NCBI GenBank assembly: GCA_026400735.1
Contig: JAPLOL010000171.1
Coordinates: 1 to 37,826 of the forward strand
Reading direction: 5' to 3'
DNA from: Alphaproteobacteria bacterium
GTDB lineage: Bacteria > Pseudomonadota > Alphaproteobacteria > Caulobacterales > Aquidulcibacteraceae
Length of the DNA: 37,826 bases
The position numbers and the translations under genes are program-made. Below the pieces are notes generated by a model that did no database searches, was not told the origin of the DNA, and saw only the letters and a program-made list of their open reading frames with translations. Below, in pieces: positions 26,178 through 35,131 of this stretch (its first letter is position 1; each line of letters begins with the position of its first letter).

Positions 26178-27104
26178 ATGGGGGCTACGTTCGAGCTGGT
26201 TATTCGCTGGCTAACAACGATTGTGGGCGGTTTGCTGACCGCGCTTTCTGCTATAGCCATTTACTTCACGACCGCTTTGCTGCGCACAGCGCACAAACGC
26301 GGCGAACTCGCACCTAAGGTCGAGGCGATCGGACTCGGCGCTGTCACGAACTTCTTTGATACGCTCGGCATCGGTTCGTTCGCGCCGACGACCGCGTGGA
26401 TGAAGATTCGAAAGATGGCGCCAGACAGCTATTTTCCCGCGATCCTCAATGCCGGCCACGCGCTGCCGACTGTCACGCAAGCATTGATCTTCATCACACT
26501 CGTGCAGGTGAGCCCAGTTCTGCTCATCTCATGCATCGTCGCTTCATGCGCTGGCGCATTCATTGGCGCGCCGATTGTGCAGCGTTCGCCGGTGCGATTG
26601 GTGCAAGGTGTTGTTGGTATCGCGCTCCTGATTGCCGCCGCGCTTTACGCGATGCGCAATCTCGGTATCGGCCCGGCCGGCGGTGACGCGCTTTCGCTCG
26701 AAGGGACGTACTTCATAATTGCCGTCGGGGCGCACTTCATCATGGGCGTGCTGATGATGTTTGGCATCGGCCTCTATGCGCCGTCGTTAATCGTGCTGAG
26801 CCTGCTGGGCCTCAATCCGGCGGCGGCGTTCCCGATTATGATGGGTTCGTGCGCGTTTTTGATGCCGATCTCTAGTCTGAATTTCTTGAAGTCCGAGCGC
26901 ATCGATTTGCGCATCGTGCTCGGCATCGCGCTCGGGGGCATTCCCGCCGTGTTGATCGCCGCGCTTGTCGTCAAATCGCTCGACCTTGTCACCCTGCGCT
27001 GGCTGGTTGTTGTCGTCGTGCTCTACGCCTCGGCGCTGCTGCTTCGCTCGGCGCTATTTGCAAAGAAGACCAATCCGGCCGAAGGCACGCCCGCTGCTTC
27101 CTAG
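26178..27104 (+). CDS. TSUP (TauE/SafE) family permease
   Basis: The 308-residue protein has about eight hydrophobic segments and the two TSUP-type repeats: IGLGAVTNFFDTLGIGSFAP near residue 50 and its counterpart MMFGIGLYAPSLIVLSLLGL near 193. The family carries sulfonates, sulfite or other organic anions. The ATG at 26178 follows GGGGGAGA (26165-26172); the longer frame from 26121 lacks a plausible N-terminus. It lies 63 bases after the hydroxyproline epimerase and 7 before the peptidase gene. Import of hydroxyproline or export of a pathway by-product is possible but unproven; no other transporter is in the cluster. Confidence 0.85.
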   Translation: MGATFELVIRWLTTIVGGLLTALSAIAIYFTTALLRTAHKRGELAPKVEAIGLGAVTNFFDTLGIGSFAPTTAWMKIRKMAPDSYFPAILNAGHALPTVTQALIFITLVQVSPVLLISCIVASCAGAFIGAPIVQRSPVRLVQGVVGIALLIAAALYAMRNLGIGPAGGDALSLEGTYFIIAVGAHFIMGVLMMFGIGLYAPSLIVLSLLGLNPAAAFPIMMGSCAFLMPISSLNFLKSERIDLRIVLGIALGGIPAVLIAALVVKSLDLVTLRWLVVVVVLYASALLLRSALFAKKTNPAEGTPAAS

Positions 27105-27111
27105 GATCAAT

Positions 27112-28854
27112 ATGAAACGTCTCGTCATTGCCGCCGCAGCTCTCATGTGCGCTACGCCCGCCATCGCTCAGAACGCCGAGCTCACGCGGTTGTTCTTGGA
27201 CGAGCGCGCCTTCGTCTATCGCGAGGATCCGTTGTCGGCGACGGGGGCGGGCATCCACGATTACGATGATCGTTTGCCCTCCGTGACGCCAGAGGCGAAC
27301 GCGCGCCAGTTGCGTGAGAACCAAACGTTTCTGACCCGCCTCCACGCGATCAATCGTACGCAGCTCTCCCACCAGGAGCAGGTGAGCTACGATCTCTTTG
27401 ATTTTATGATTGGGCAGCGTGTCCGCCTTGGTCGCTATAACGATTGGCGCCTGCCGCTCAACAGCGACAGTGGCTTTTATTCCGACATCGTTTTGCTCGA
27501 CGATCTGCAGGCGCCGCGCACCGTGCGCGACTACGAGAACTACGTCGCCCGTCTCAACGACACGCGCCGTTATTTCCGCGAGCAGATCGGTAACATGCGC
27601 ATCGGGATGCGTGATGGCTTCACGCTGCCGCGTGAAATCATCGGCGGTGTGACGCAGGTTATCGGCGGTTTTCGCTATGAGAGCCCGGAGGCGATCGGTC
27701 TCTACGCGCCGTTCGCCAATTTTCCGGCGACGGTTCCAGAGGCGCAGCGCGCCCGCTTGCGTGAAGCGGGGCGCGCCGCAATCGCGAACAACGTAATCCC
27801 CGCGTTCGATGAATTCCGTACGTTCTTCGAAACCGAGTACGCACCGCGCGCCCGCAACACGATCGCTGCGCAACGGCTTCCTAACGGTCGCGCTTACTAC
27901 GCCGATCTCGTCCGCTACTACACAACGTTGCCCGATGCGACGCCGCAGCAAATCCATCAGATCGGCCTCCGCGAAGTCGCGCGCATCCGCGCTGCGATGG
28001 AGGTCGAGATGCGCGCCTCCGGCTTCCAAGGCACGTTTGCCGAGTTCCTGACCTTCCTTCGCACCGATCCGCAATTCTACGCGACGACGCCGGAGCAGTT
28101 GCTTCGCGAAGGCGCGTGGATCACGCGCGAGATCGACGGCCAGATGCCGAACTTCTTCGGCCGCATTCCCCGCCGTCCTTACACTGTGCGTCCGGTGCCT
28201 GCGGAAATTGCGCCGAACTACACGGCTGGCCGTTATAGCGGCGGCCGTACCGATCAGGCCGGCGAATATTGGCTCAACACCTATGCGCTCAACACACGTC
28301 CGCTTTATGTGTTGCCTTCGCTCACCGCGCACGAAGCCGCGCCGGGCCACCACACGCAGATCTCGCTCGCGCGTGAGCTGGAAAATCTCCCGGAGTTTCG
28401 CGGTAGCTTTTATCCGCACGCGTTCGGAGAGGGATGGGGGCTGTACTCTGAGCGTCTCGGCGAAGAGATGGGCATCTATCACACGCCGTATCAGCGCTTT
28501 GGCCGCCTGACCTATGAGATGTGGCGCGCGTGCCGGCTCGTCGTCGATACGGGGATGCATTCCATGGGCTGGTCGCGCCAACGCGCGCTCGACTATCTCT
28601 CCGAGAACACAGCGCTCTCTACTCATGAAATCCGCACCGAGGTCGATCGCTATATCGGCTGGCCGGGCCAAGCGCTCGCTTACAAGATGGGCGAACTGAA
28701 GATTGTCGAACTGCGCCAGCGGGCGGAAGCGGCGCTTGGCGATCGCTTTGATATTCGCGCGTTCCACGATGTTGTGCTTGGCAATGGCGGCGTCACGCTG
28801 CCGGTGCTGGAGCGTCAGGTCGACGAATACATCGCCGCGACACGCGCGCAGTAA
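27112..28854 (+). CDS. DUF885 zinc-peptidase-like protein, exported
   Basis: The 580-residue protein has a signal peptide (MKRLVIAAAALMCATPAIAQ, cleavage near 19-20) and the DUF885 metallopeptidase-like core. His407, Glu408 and His413/414 lie in TAHEAAPGHHTQ, an extended HExxxGHH motif, and the downstream ligand candidate Glu440 is in GEGWGLYSE. The family looks like M2/M32-type carboxypeptidases. The ATG at 27112 was chosen for the signal peptide and a TAGGA (27102-27106) before it, rather than the long upstream extension that reads through the TSUP gene. Its place behind hydroxyproline genes suggests release of hydroxyproline from peptides in the periplasm; this is inference. It ends 2 bases from the convergent upp gene. 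Confidence 0.88.
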   Translation: MKRLVIAAAALMCATPAIAQNAELTRLFLDERAFVYREDPLSATGAGIHDYDDRLPSVTPEANARQLRENQTFLTRLHAINRTQLSHQEQVSYDLFDFMIGQRVRLGRYNDWRLPLNSDSGFYSDIVLLDDLQAPRTVRDYENYVARLNDTRRYFREQIGNMRIGMRDGFTLPREIIGGVTQVIGGFRYESPEAIGLYAPFANFPATVPEAQRARLREAGRAAIANNVIPAFDEFRTFFETEYAPRARNTIAAQRLPNGRAYYADLVRYYTTLPDATPQQIHQIGLREVARIRAAMEVEMRASGFQGTFAEFLTFLRTDPQFYATTPEQLLREGAWITREIDGQMPNFFGRIPRRPYTVRPVPAEIAPNYTAGRYSGGRTDQAGEYWLNTYALNTRPLYVLPSLTAHEAAPGHHTQISLARELENLPEFRGSFYPHAFGEGWGLYSERLGEEMGIYHTPYQRFGRLTYEMWRACRLVVDTGMHSMGWSRQRALDYLSENTALSTHEIRTEVDRYIGWPGQALAYKMGELKIVELRQRAEAALGDRFDIRAFHDVVLGNGGVTLPVLERQVDEYIAATRAQ

Positions 28855-28856
28855 CG

Positions 28857-29486
28857 CTACTTTGTGCCGTACATGCGGTCGCCCGCGTCGCCGAGGCCGG
28901 GCACGATATAGCTGTGCTCGTTGAGCCGCTCATCGATTGCCGCTGTCCAGATTGGCACGTCGGGGTGATGGCTGCGAACGATGTCGATGCCCTCAGGCGC
29001 TGCGAGCAGGCACACGAGGCGAATGTCGGTCACGCCGTTTTCCTTCAGTCGATCCAGTGCCGCGACAGCGGTGTGTCCCGTCGCAAGCATCGGATCGACA
29101 ACGATGACCAGCCGCTCAGCAACGTCGCTCGGCGCTTTAAAATAGTATTCGACCGCTTTCAGCGTTTTTGGATCGCGATAGAGGCCTATGTGCGCCACGC
29201 GCGCGGACGGCACGAGCTCGAGCATCCCATCCAGCAACCCCATGCCTGCGCGCAAGATCGGCGCGAACACGAGTTTCTTTCCTGCGAGCCGCTTGCCCAT
29301 CATCGCCGCCACCGGCGTTTCGATCGCTACATCCTCAAGCGGTAGATCGCGCGTCACCTCATAGCAGAGCAGCACACTGATCTCGCGTAGCAGCGTGCGA
29401 AACGAGCGCGTCGATGTTTCTTTGTCGCGCAAGATCGTGAGCTTGTGCTGCACCAGAGGGTGATCGACGATCGTGACGCCTTGCAT
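28857..29486 (-). CDS. upp: Uracil phosphoribosyltransferase
   Basis: The 209-residue enzyme makes UMP from uracil and PRPP. It shows [13 protein letters not shown] (75-87), [17 protein letters not shown] (101-117), the PRPP loop [15 protein letters not shown] (130-144) and the typical C-terminus [17 protein letters not shown]. The PRPP loop has GHTAV where most Upp proteins have GGSA. The ATG at 29486 overlaps the urc4 stop (TGATG); a TTG one codon upstream is an alternative. In the yeast URC pathway a uracil phosphoribosyltransferase (URC6) works with URC1 and URC4, so here upp is likely catabolic rather than only salvage. Confidence 0.95.
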   Translation of the reverse strand: MQGVTIVDHPLVQHKLTILRDKETSTRSFRTLLREISVLLCYEVTRDLPLEDVAIETPVAAMMGKRLAGKKLVFAPILRAGMGLLDGMLELVPSARVAHIGLYRDPKTLKAVEYYFKAPSDVAERLVIVVDPMLATGHTAVAALDRLKENGVTDIRLVCLLAAPEGIDIVRSHHPDVPIWTAAIDERLNEHSYIVPGLGDAGDRMYGTK

Positions 29487-30694
29487 CAAAACACCGTGCC
29501 ATCGCTATGAATGAGAAGAGGCGGCCCGCCATGGGCACGTTTCGCGCGCGCAATTTCGCGTCCCGCCGCCCAGGTGCCGCCTTCAAGCACCCGCGCGAGC
29601 GGAAACTGCTCTGCGCTTACGCCCAATCGCTCGCGCACCATCGGCGCAATGCGATCAAGCAGCGCCAGAGTCAAAGAGCGCCAAGCCACAATCGCGGGAT
29701 CGCTAACGTTGTGGGGGCGCGCGGTACCATCTTTTGGTATGAGCACGCTGGCGTCGATGAACAGCCCACCATTGCGGTATTCGGCCAAACCGGTGAGTCC
29801 ATCGATATCGACTACGCGCACGCCGGCCGCCTCAAGCGGTTCGATCAGCGAATAGGCCAGCCATTGCGAAAGCTTGTGCAACGGAACGTAGCCAAGCTGC
29901 GGATGCGGCCAGCAATCGCCGAGTGGCGCGCCGTCGAGCGTTGGCCGATTTTCCCAAATCGGGCCAAGCGCTTCGAGCAGCACTTCGAGAATGATTGGCG
30001 CGGCGAGCGCGCCGTCCACTGCGCGCCCTCTGAGCACGTCATAAAGTCCACCGGGTCGCGGTGCGTCCCGCAGCGCGAAGAGATCAGGGCGCGCATCCAC
30101 CGTTTGACCGAGCCGATTGAGCAATCGCGCCCTACCGTCGAGCCCTTCAAGAGGGTTTGTCTCGCGCACTTGAAACGCGTCGCCGAGCGCGGCGCCGTTC
30201 AAGCGCGCCAATCCCTCTGCATCCGCGCGCAGTGGATCGGTGGGTTCAGCTGAAAATCCACCCCATTCGAACAGGCGCAAACTCGCAAGCGCCAAGCCCT
30301 CCGAACGTATCGCGATCAAATCCGTGCTTGGGTCTTCAAATCGCCAACTAGCGCCGGCGCCTGCGTCCAGGAGCACTGACGTAATTGCCAAATCGAACTC
30401 AGCGCGCGCGTTCGCATCGGTGTCGCGCCACGAGACTTCGCTGGCGATCTCTCGCCATAGGTCACGACCACCGAACACAAAGTGCCGCCAGCGGGCATGG
30501 AATGGCACGTCGAGTTTTGGGTAACGCTTGCGCACGACCTCTGAGACGAAGTCAGCACAAGACGACAACGCATCGAGATTGAGCGTCCAATCGTCGAGCT
30601 CGTCCGCTTCGGCCAACGCAAACACTTCGTTCGCGCGCGAACGCACAGCTGCCGCGCTCAGCAGGTCGCGTACGTCAGAAGTCTTTGAGATCAC
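29486..30694 (-). CDS. urc4: URC4/urg3 family protein (DUF1688), uracil catabolism
   Basis: The 402-residue cytosolic protein matches DUF1688, the URC4/Urg3 family, needed for uracil use as nitrogen source in the URC pathway of Lachancea kluyveri; its exact reaction is not settled. Visible marks are the N-terminal [20 protein letters not shown], the [12 protein letters not shown] segment, and the C-terminal [15 protein letters not shown] and HSDGTVF end. The GTG at 30694 lies within the end of urc1 (20-base overlap). The stop overlaps the upp ATG. Order urc1-urc4-upp on one strand with overlaps indicates one operon. Confidence 0.92.
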   Translation of the reverse strand: MISKTSDVRDLLSAAAVRSRANEVFALAEADELDDWTLNLDALSSCADFVSEVVRKRYPKLDVPFHARWRHFVFGGRDLWREIASEVSWRDTDANARAEFDLAITSVLLDAGAGASWRFEDPSTDLIAIRSEGLALASLRLFEWGGFSAEPTDPLRADAEGLARLNGAALGDAFQVRETNPLEGLDGRARLLNRLGQTVDARPDLFALRDAPRPGGLYDVLRGRAVDGALAAPIILEVLLEALGPIWENRPTLDGAPLGDCWPHPQLGYVPLHKLSQWLAYSLIEPLEAAGVRVVDIDGLTGLAEYRNGGLFIDASVLIPKDGTARPHNVSDPAIVAWRSLTLALLDRIAPMVRERLGVSAEQFPLARVLEGGTWAAGREIARAKRAHGGPPLLIHSDGTVF

Positions 30695-31925
30695 GCCCCA
30701 CCGTGCGTGTTAGATCTTCTTCGGTTGGCGCAGCTTCGGCGCTGAAATAACCAGCGGCTTTCTTCGCTTCCATCTCAACGCTGGCATCCGGCGGCACCAG
30801 ATCCGCCGGGATCGGCACGCGCTCGCCTATTGCAATTCCGGAGCCTGTGATCGCGTCGTGCTTCATGTTAGACATCGAGACAAAGCGGTCGATGCGCGTG
30901 ATGCCGAGCCAGTGCAGCACGTCCGGCATCAATTGCTGAAAGCGCGCATCCTGCACACCAGCAACGCACTCGGTGCGTTCGAAATACGTCGCGGCTTGAT
31001 CGCCGCCTGGCTGACGCTTGCGCGCATTGTAGACGAGGAACTTTGTCACCTCGCCAAGCGCGCGGCCTTCTTTGCGGTTATAGGCGATGAGACCTGCGCC
31101 ACCGGCTTGTGCTTCGCGCACGCATTCCTCGATGCCGTGGGTGAGATAGGGGCGGCAGGTGCAAATGTCGGAGCCAAAGACATCCGAGCCATTGCACTCG
31201 TCGTGCACGCGGCAGGTGAGCCGCCGCGCGGGATCTGCAATCGCTGCAGGGTCGCCAAAGATGTAGAGCGTGATGCCACCTATCGGAGGCAGGAAGACGC
31301 TAAGGTCGGGCCGCGTCACGAGTTCTGGATACATACCACCGGTCTGCTCGAACAACGTATGCCGCAAGCGCTCTTCGCTCACACCGAACCGCGCCGCGAC
31401 GCCGGGCAAATGCCACACTGGATCGATCGCGGCTTTCGTGACAGCGACATCGCCGCTCTCGTGCACAATTGCGCCGTCGACCTTTAGCCGCTCGAGCCGG
31501 ATCGCCTCGCGCACCTCCGGAAGCGACAAGCGCGCTTTGGTGATTGCGATTGTCGGTCGAATATCCACGCCCGTGTCGATCTCGGTCTTGAATGCATCAG
31601 CAACCAAGTGACCCCACGGATCGAGTGACACGATCTTGCTCGCGTCGCTCCACTGCGGGAACGGACCCATCTGCACGAGCGGCGAGGTGTCCTTCAAATC
31701 TGGACGCACACTCGGATTGAGCGCGCCCGCCGAAACCGCGAGCGCGCGATACACTGAGTACGCACCGCCATAGGCGCCGATCACATTGCGATCTGTGCTC
31801 ACGGAGCCGATCACAGGCCCGCGCTCGTGGGCGCTAGCCGCGCCCCAATGAATTGGAAAGCGCAACGCGGCGCCCGTCCCTGGATGGGAAGTCAAGCGGA
31901 TGTGACCGATGCGGTTTTCGGACAT
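30675..31925 (-). CDS. urc1: URC1 family, GTP cyclohydrolase II-like uracil-catabolism enzyme
   Basis: The 416-residue protein has a GTP cyclohydrolase II-like domain in its second half. RVHDECNGSDVFGSDICTC keeps the zinc cysteines Cys244, Cys255 and Cys257 at the same 11- and 2-residue spacing as RibA. An Arg/Lys-rich NRKEGRALGEV follows. The N-terminal 180 residues are an extension absent from RibA (TSHPGTGAALRFPIHWGAA at the start) and characterise URC1. In the URC pathway it opens the pyrimidine ring of a uridine nucleotide rather than making flavin precursors. Context with urc4 and upp is decisive. The 89 bases between it and the upstream DUF72 gene may hold its own promoter. Confidence 0.93.
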   Translation of the reverse strand: MSENRIGHIRLTSHPGTGAALRFPIHWGAASAHERGPVIGSVSTDRNVIGAYGGAYSVYRALAVSAGALNPSVRPDLKDTSPLVQMGPFPQWSDASKIVSLDPWGHLVADAFKTEIDTGVDIRPTIAITKARLSLPEVREAIRLERLKVDGAIVHESGDVAVTKAAIDPVWHLPGVAARFGVSEERLRHTLFEQTGGMYPELVTRPDLSVFLPPIGGITLYIFGDPAAIADPARRLTCRVHDECNGSDVFGSDICTCRPYLTHGIEECVREAQAGGAGLIAYNRKEGRALGEVTKFLVYNARKRQPGGDQAATYFERTECVAGVQDARFQQLMPDVLHWLGITRIDRFVSMSNMKHDAITGSGIAIGERVPIPADLVPPDASVEMEAKKAAGYFSAEAAPTEEDLTRTVGRDLKDF

Positions 31926-32014
31926 GTTTGTTTCGTCGGCGTCGAATACGCCCTCGTGATTCGTAATGTGAGCGTGCGGCGCCTGTTAGGCAAGGCGCGT
32001 GCGGACTGCCGCAA

Positions 32015-32752
32015 TTACGCCTTCAACAAGTCCAGCATCGCCATGGCAGCCGCCGGATTGCGTTCCTTGGCGCCGCTGATGAAGTAAAGGAACACCTCGC
32101 CCGACTTCTCCCAATCGCGCGCCGTTTTCGCCCATTTCTTTAGCGCCGCTTTTGAATAGCCCGTCGGCTCATCCGCCTGCGTCAGCTCCAAGCGCGCATA
32201 CGAAAAATCAGCAGTCGGCTCGACGATGAGCGGGTGCTTCTCAGATTCAACCGTCACGACCGCAATGTTGCGATCGCGCGCGATCTTCAAGAACGCTTCG
32301 TCCGTGAAGCTCGCATGCCGTACTTCGATCGCGTGGCGCAGCTTCAGCTTGCCAAGCTTCTCCGGCAGCATGTCGAAGTAAGCGTTCATCTCGCCGGCAT
32401 CGAACTTCTTGTAAGGCGCCATTTGCCAAAAGATTGGTCCGAGCTTTGAGCCCAGTTCGTTGACGCCGCTATTGAAAAACCATTCGATCGACTGCGCTGC
32501 CTCGCGCAAATCCTTGCGTTGCACCGCTGCACGTGGCGCCTTCACCGAGAACATGAAGTTGTCCGGTGTCGTCGCCGCCCACTTCTTGAAAGAAGTCGCC
32601 GTCTGCGTGCGATAGAACGTGGCGTTGATCTCGATGGCGGTCACTTTGCTTGATGCGTACTCAAGCTGCTTCGCCGCCGCGAGCTTGGGCGGATAGAAGG
32701 TTTCCTCCCACGGCTCAAAACTCCAGCCGCCGATGCCGACGCGGATCGTCAT
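32015..32752 (-). CDS. DUF72 domain protein (YecE-like)
   Basis: The 245-residue protein has the DUF72 TIM-barrel pattern: RVGIGGWSFEPWEETFYPPK (4-23), VTAIEINATFYRTQT, FSVKAPR, GPIFWQMAP, a central HAIEVRHASF, and the YARLE stretch later. Function of the family is unknown, although conserved acidic and basic residues suggest an enzyme. The ATG at 32752 lies one base after the stop of the crotonase-fold gene (TGAGATG), so the longer frame to 32866 was rejected. It is encoded upstream of the uracil operon, 89 bases from urc1. Confidence 0.9.
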   Translation of the reverse strand: MTIRVGIGGWSFEPWEETFYPPKLAAAKQLEYASSKVTAIEINATFYRTQTATSFKKWAATTPDNFMFSVKAPRAAVQRKDLREAAQSIEWFFNSGVNELGSKLGPIFWQMAPYKKFDAGEMNAYFDMLPEKLGKLKLRHAIEVRHASFTDEAFLKIARDRNIAVVTVESEKHPLIVEPTADFSYARLELTQADEPTGYSKAALKKWAKTARDWEKSGEVFLYFISGAKERNPAAAMAMLDLLKA

Positions 32753-32753
32753 C

Positions 32754-33554
32754 TCACTCGCCTGTAAATTTCGGTGTGCGCTTTTCGGTGAACGCATCGA
32801 CCGCTTCTTTGTGGTCACGCGTCTCGTGCGCCAGCGCTTGGAACGCGGCCGAAAGCTCCAGCACATCGCTCAGGCGCCCATGCTGAGCTTCGCGCAATAG
32901 GCGCTTCGCCAGTCTCACCGTGCGGGGAGGGTTCACCGCCACGCGCTCAGCAATCTTGCGCGCCTCATCCATCAGCGCTTCATCTGAAACGACGCGCGAC
33001 ACCAAGCCGATCCGCGCCGCTTCGTCCGCGTCGATCGTATCGCCAGTGAGCACCAATTCTGCCGCGCGGGAGGCGCCGATCGCATTGGTCAAAATCCAAG
33101 CGCCGCCATCGCCCGGAATAATGCCGACTTTCACAAAGCTCGACGCCATCTTCGCCGACGCACCCGCCAAACGGATGTCGCACAGCACGCCGATATCAAG
33201 GCCCAAGCCAATCGCGTGGCCGTTGATCGCTGCGATCGTCGCGACTTCGACATCCGCCAGCGCCTTGATCACCGAATGCACGCCGCGCCGGTAATTCGCA
33301 CGTGTTCCGTCCGGCGTCGCGCGCGGGCCAATACCGCTGCGCTCACGGATCGCTTTGAGATCGCCGCCGGCGCAAAACGATTTGCCTGCGCCGGTGAGGA
33401 TCACCGCGTTGACGCCTTCGTCGTCGTTCGCCTTCCACAGCGCGCCGGCGAGATCGTCGCAATCTTCTTGTGTTGCGATGGCGTTGCGGCTCTCGGGCCG
33501 GTTTAACGTAATCGTCGCAACACGGCCGGATTTTTCGTAGGTGGCGAACGTCAT
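32754..33554 (-). CDS. Enoyl-CoA hydratase/isomerase (crotonase) family protein
   Basis: The 266-residue protein has the crotonase CoA-binding and oxyanion motifs GKSFCAGGDLKAIR (57-70) and INGHAIGLGLDIGVLCDIRLA (110-130, quoted in part). In classical enoyl-CoA hydratase two glutamates act as acid and base. Here the first position is Asp120 and the second aligns with Phe140, while Asp149 sits in IIPGDGGAW. That GDGG pattern resembles crotonase-fold members with altered chemistry, so simple hydratase activity is uncertain. The ATG at 33554 has CGGAG upstream; the in-frame extension to 33608 was rejected. It is followed immediately by the DUF72 gene. Confidence 0.88.
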   Translation of the reverse strand: MTFATYEKSGRVATITLNRPESRNAIATQEDCDDLAGALWKANDDEGVNAVILTGAGKSFCAGGDLKAIRERSGIGPRATPDGTRANYRRGVHSVIKALADVEVATIAAINGHAIGLGLDIGVLCDIRLAGASAKMASSFVKVGIIPGDGGAWILTNAIGASRAAELVLTGDTIDADEAARIGLVSRVVSDEALMDEARKIAERVAVNPPRTVRLAKRLLREAQHGRLSDVLELSAAFQALAHETRDHKEAVDAFTEKRTPKFTGE

Positions 33555-33610
33555 GGAAGCTCCGCGGAAATCTCCGCGTGGCTTAAACGATCCGCTCTCC
33601 GGCGCCAATG

Positions 33611-34363
33611 CTACTCCGGCCCAGAACCCTGCACATACGCGATCAAATCCTCGCTCTGCGCCGGATCCGGACCATGCCGGGTTACGTCAACACGCCCGCG
33701 CCCATCGCGTCCGGCGACCACAGCGATCTGTGTCTCGGCATCTGCCTGGAACTGATAGCGCGCGCCGTTCGCGTCCGTGAGTTCTGTGCCGTCACGGACT
33801 TCGAGCGAGAATGTTGTCGTACGACCGTTCTCGGCAATATCGATCGGTTGCGCGTTCGCCGCCGTGGCAAAATCGTATGAATGGTAGAGCAAATCGCCGT
33901 CGCCATCTTCACTGACGACGATTGTGCGCCGACCGGTGAATCCCATGAGACGTGTGCGCGGCAACCAACGGCAAGAGATGTCGCGTTCGCCCAAACGCAC
34001 GCTCGAATAGACTTCAGTGTACGCGGCGCCCGGCGTCTCCAGCATTCCGGAATTGATTTGTCGGACGTGTCCGGCTTCTACGCCGTTCTGGGTTAGCGGT
34101 GTGTAAATGCTGCCGGCCGCTCCGTCGCCTTCGCCAAGTTGATATTCGGTGCGCTGGATCAGTGCGCCGTTCGGCTTGTCGTACTGCGCCACGCGCGCTG
34201 TGTTCCCGTCGCGCTCAAACACCAACAAAGCTGGTGCGTTGATCGCATCGCAGATGAACCATGGCTCGACGACCGCCTGCAACGTCGTTTCCGGCAATGG
34301 CGGTGGCGGTTCAGATTGGCCGCACGCAGTGAGTAGGGCGGCGGCGAGAAGAGCGTAGCGCAT
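33611..34363 (-). CDS. Lipoprotein of unknown function
   Basis: The 250-residue product carries a lipobox LLTAC (lipidated Cys14 from the chosen start) followed by a Pro-rich spacer SEPPPPLPE. The mature region is beta-rich with two cysteines (FICD and ISCRW) and several acidic runs; no domain is recognised. The ATG at 34363 is preferred because GGAG (34376-34373, minus strand) lies 9 bases from it, while the upstream ATG at 34372 directly abuts that site. It lies 57 bases before the crotonase gene on the same strand. The membrane side (inner or outer) cannot be told with confidence, though Gly after Cys does not signal inner-membrane retention. Confidence 0.75.
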   Translation of the reverse strand: MRYALLAAALLTACGQSEPPPPLPETTLQAVVEPWFICDAINAPALLVFERDGNTARVAQYDKPNGALIQRTEYQLGEGDGAAGSIYTPLTQNGVEAGHVRQINSGMLETPGAAYTEVYSSVRLGERDISCRWLPRTRLMGFTGRRTIVVSEDGDGDLLYHSYDFATAANAQPIDIAENGRTTTFSLEVRDGTELTDANGARYQFQADAETQIAVVAGRDGRGRVDVTRHGPDPAQSEDLIAYVQGSGPE

Positions 34364-34372
34364 ACGGAACAT

Positions 34373-34376
34373 CTCC
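34373..34376 (-). promoter_or_regulatory. Ribosome binding site deciding the lipoprotein start
   Basis: GGAG on the minus strand touches an ATG at 34372 with no spacer and lies 9 bases from the in-frame ATG at 34363. The second spacing is the workable one, so the protein probably begins MRYALLAAALLTAC. Confidence 0.5.
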
Positions 34377-34414
34377 AGTTTCCGCTACTATACTGCGCTT
34401 GGACGGCGCCGCAA

Positions 34415-35110
34415 TTATGCGCTTTCCTGGAAGAACGCCAATAGATCGAGCGCCGCGTGTGCGAGCACCAATGGCAGCAATCTTCGTTGCGATGCAAAGT
34501 ACCAGGCGAACACAACGCCGAGCGGAAAGATCATCACGATCGCCAGCGGGCCTTGGTAGAGATGATAGGACAGACGCAGCACCGAGCTGAGTGCGATTGC
34601 GGTCCAAATGTCCGCTCCACGCCAAACGGCGACGATGTAGGCGCAGACGAAGAGTTCTTCGTAGCTGGCGTTGATGGCTGAGAACGTCAATGCTATCGCC
34701 AGCGGCGCACCGTTGCCGTCGTCTATGTCGATGTTCCTGACTTGCAGCTCAGGCCTAACCGCTACTGCAACGTAGTAGGCGATCCAGCTGAGCGCGATCA
34801 CCGCAATCAAGAGCGCCGCACCATGGCGAAGATCGCGCCAATCGGGCGCCGCCAATCCCAAATGTTGCGGCGTCCATCCGCGCGCCCACAAGAAACCGAT
34901 GAGAAATGCGCCTTGCGCGCCCTCTGTAATCATCAGCCAGATGAAATCGTCGCCAGTCGCGGCTGCAGCGTCATTTGGATCAAGTGCGTAGAACGTGCTG
35001 CTATAGATGAATGCGCCGAAGGCGATAACGATGACGATCGTCATCTCAAGCCAAGTGGGCAACGATTTCAGAGGTCCCCAACCAGGCGCGCGATCCATCG
35101 GCGCAAGCAT
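34415..35110 (-). CDS. CPBP-family intramembrane metalloprotease-like protein
   Basis: The 231-residue protein has about six hydrophobic segments and the CPBP (Rce1/Abi) motifs. Glu151-Glu152 lie in SYEELFVCAY, His183 in RLSYHLYQG and His218 in LAHAALDLL. Such proteins cleave membrane substrates or modify prenylated or bacteriocin-related peptides, but most bacterial ones have no known target. ATG 35110 was chosen over TTG 35122 and ATG 35098; no start has a strong ribosome binding site. It begins 21 bases after ligD and may be read from the same transcript. Confidence 0.87.
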   Translation of the reverse strand: MLAPMDRAPGWGPLKSLPTWLEMTIVIVIAFGAFIYSSTFYALDPNDAAAATGDDFIWLMITEGAQGAFLIGFLWARGWTPQHLGLAAPDWRDLRHGAALLIAVIALSWIAYYVAVAVRPELQVRNIDIDDGNGAPLAIALTFSAINASYEELFVCAYIVAVWRGADIWTAIALSSVLRLSYHLYQGPLAIVMIFPLGVVFAWYFASQRRLLPLVLAHAALDLLAFFQESA

Positions 35111-35131
35111 TGGCGAGCCCAACGCTGCTCG

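Noticed and set aside
26989..28767. 592-codon open frame antisense to the DUF885 gene
   Set aside because: The sense frame encodes a clear DUF885 protein with signal peptide and HExxxGHH motif. The antisense product is Arg-rich with no family features, a common shadow effect in high-GC codon usage.
30675..31925. RibA (riboflavin synthesis) as identity for the GTP cyclohydrolase II-like gene
   Set aside because: It has a long N-terminal extension and sits in an operon with urc4 and upp, which defines URC1.
31978..31998. GCGCC/GGCGC hairpin between DUF72 and urc1 as a riboswitch or attenuator
   Set aside because: Only a 5-base stem with a 10-base loop, no T run and no larger conserved fold visible; it is easily chance in GC-rich DNA.
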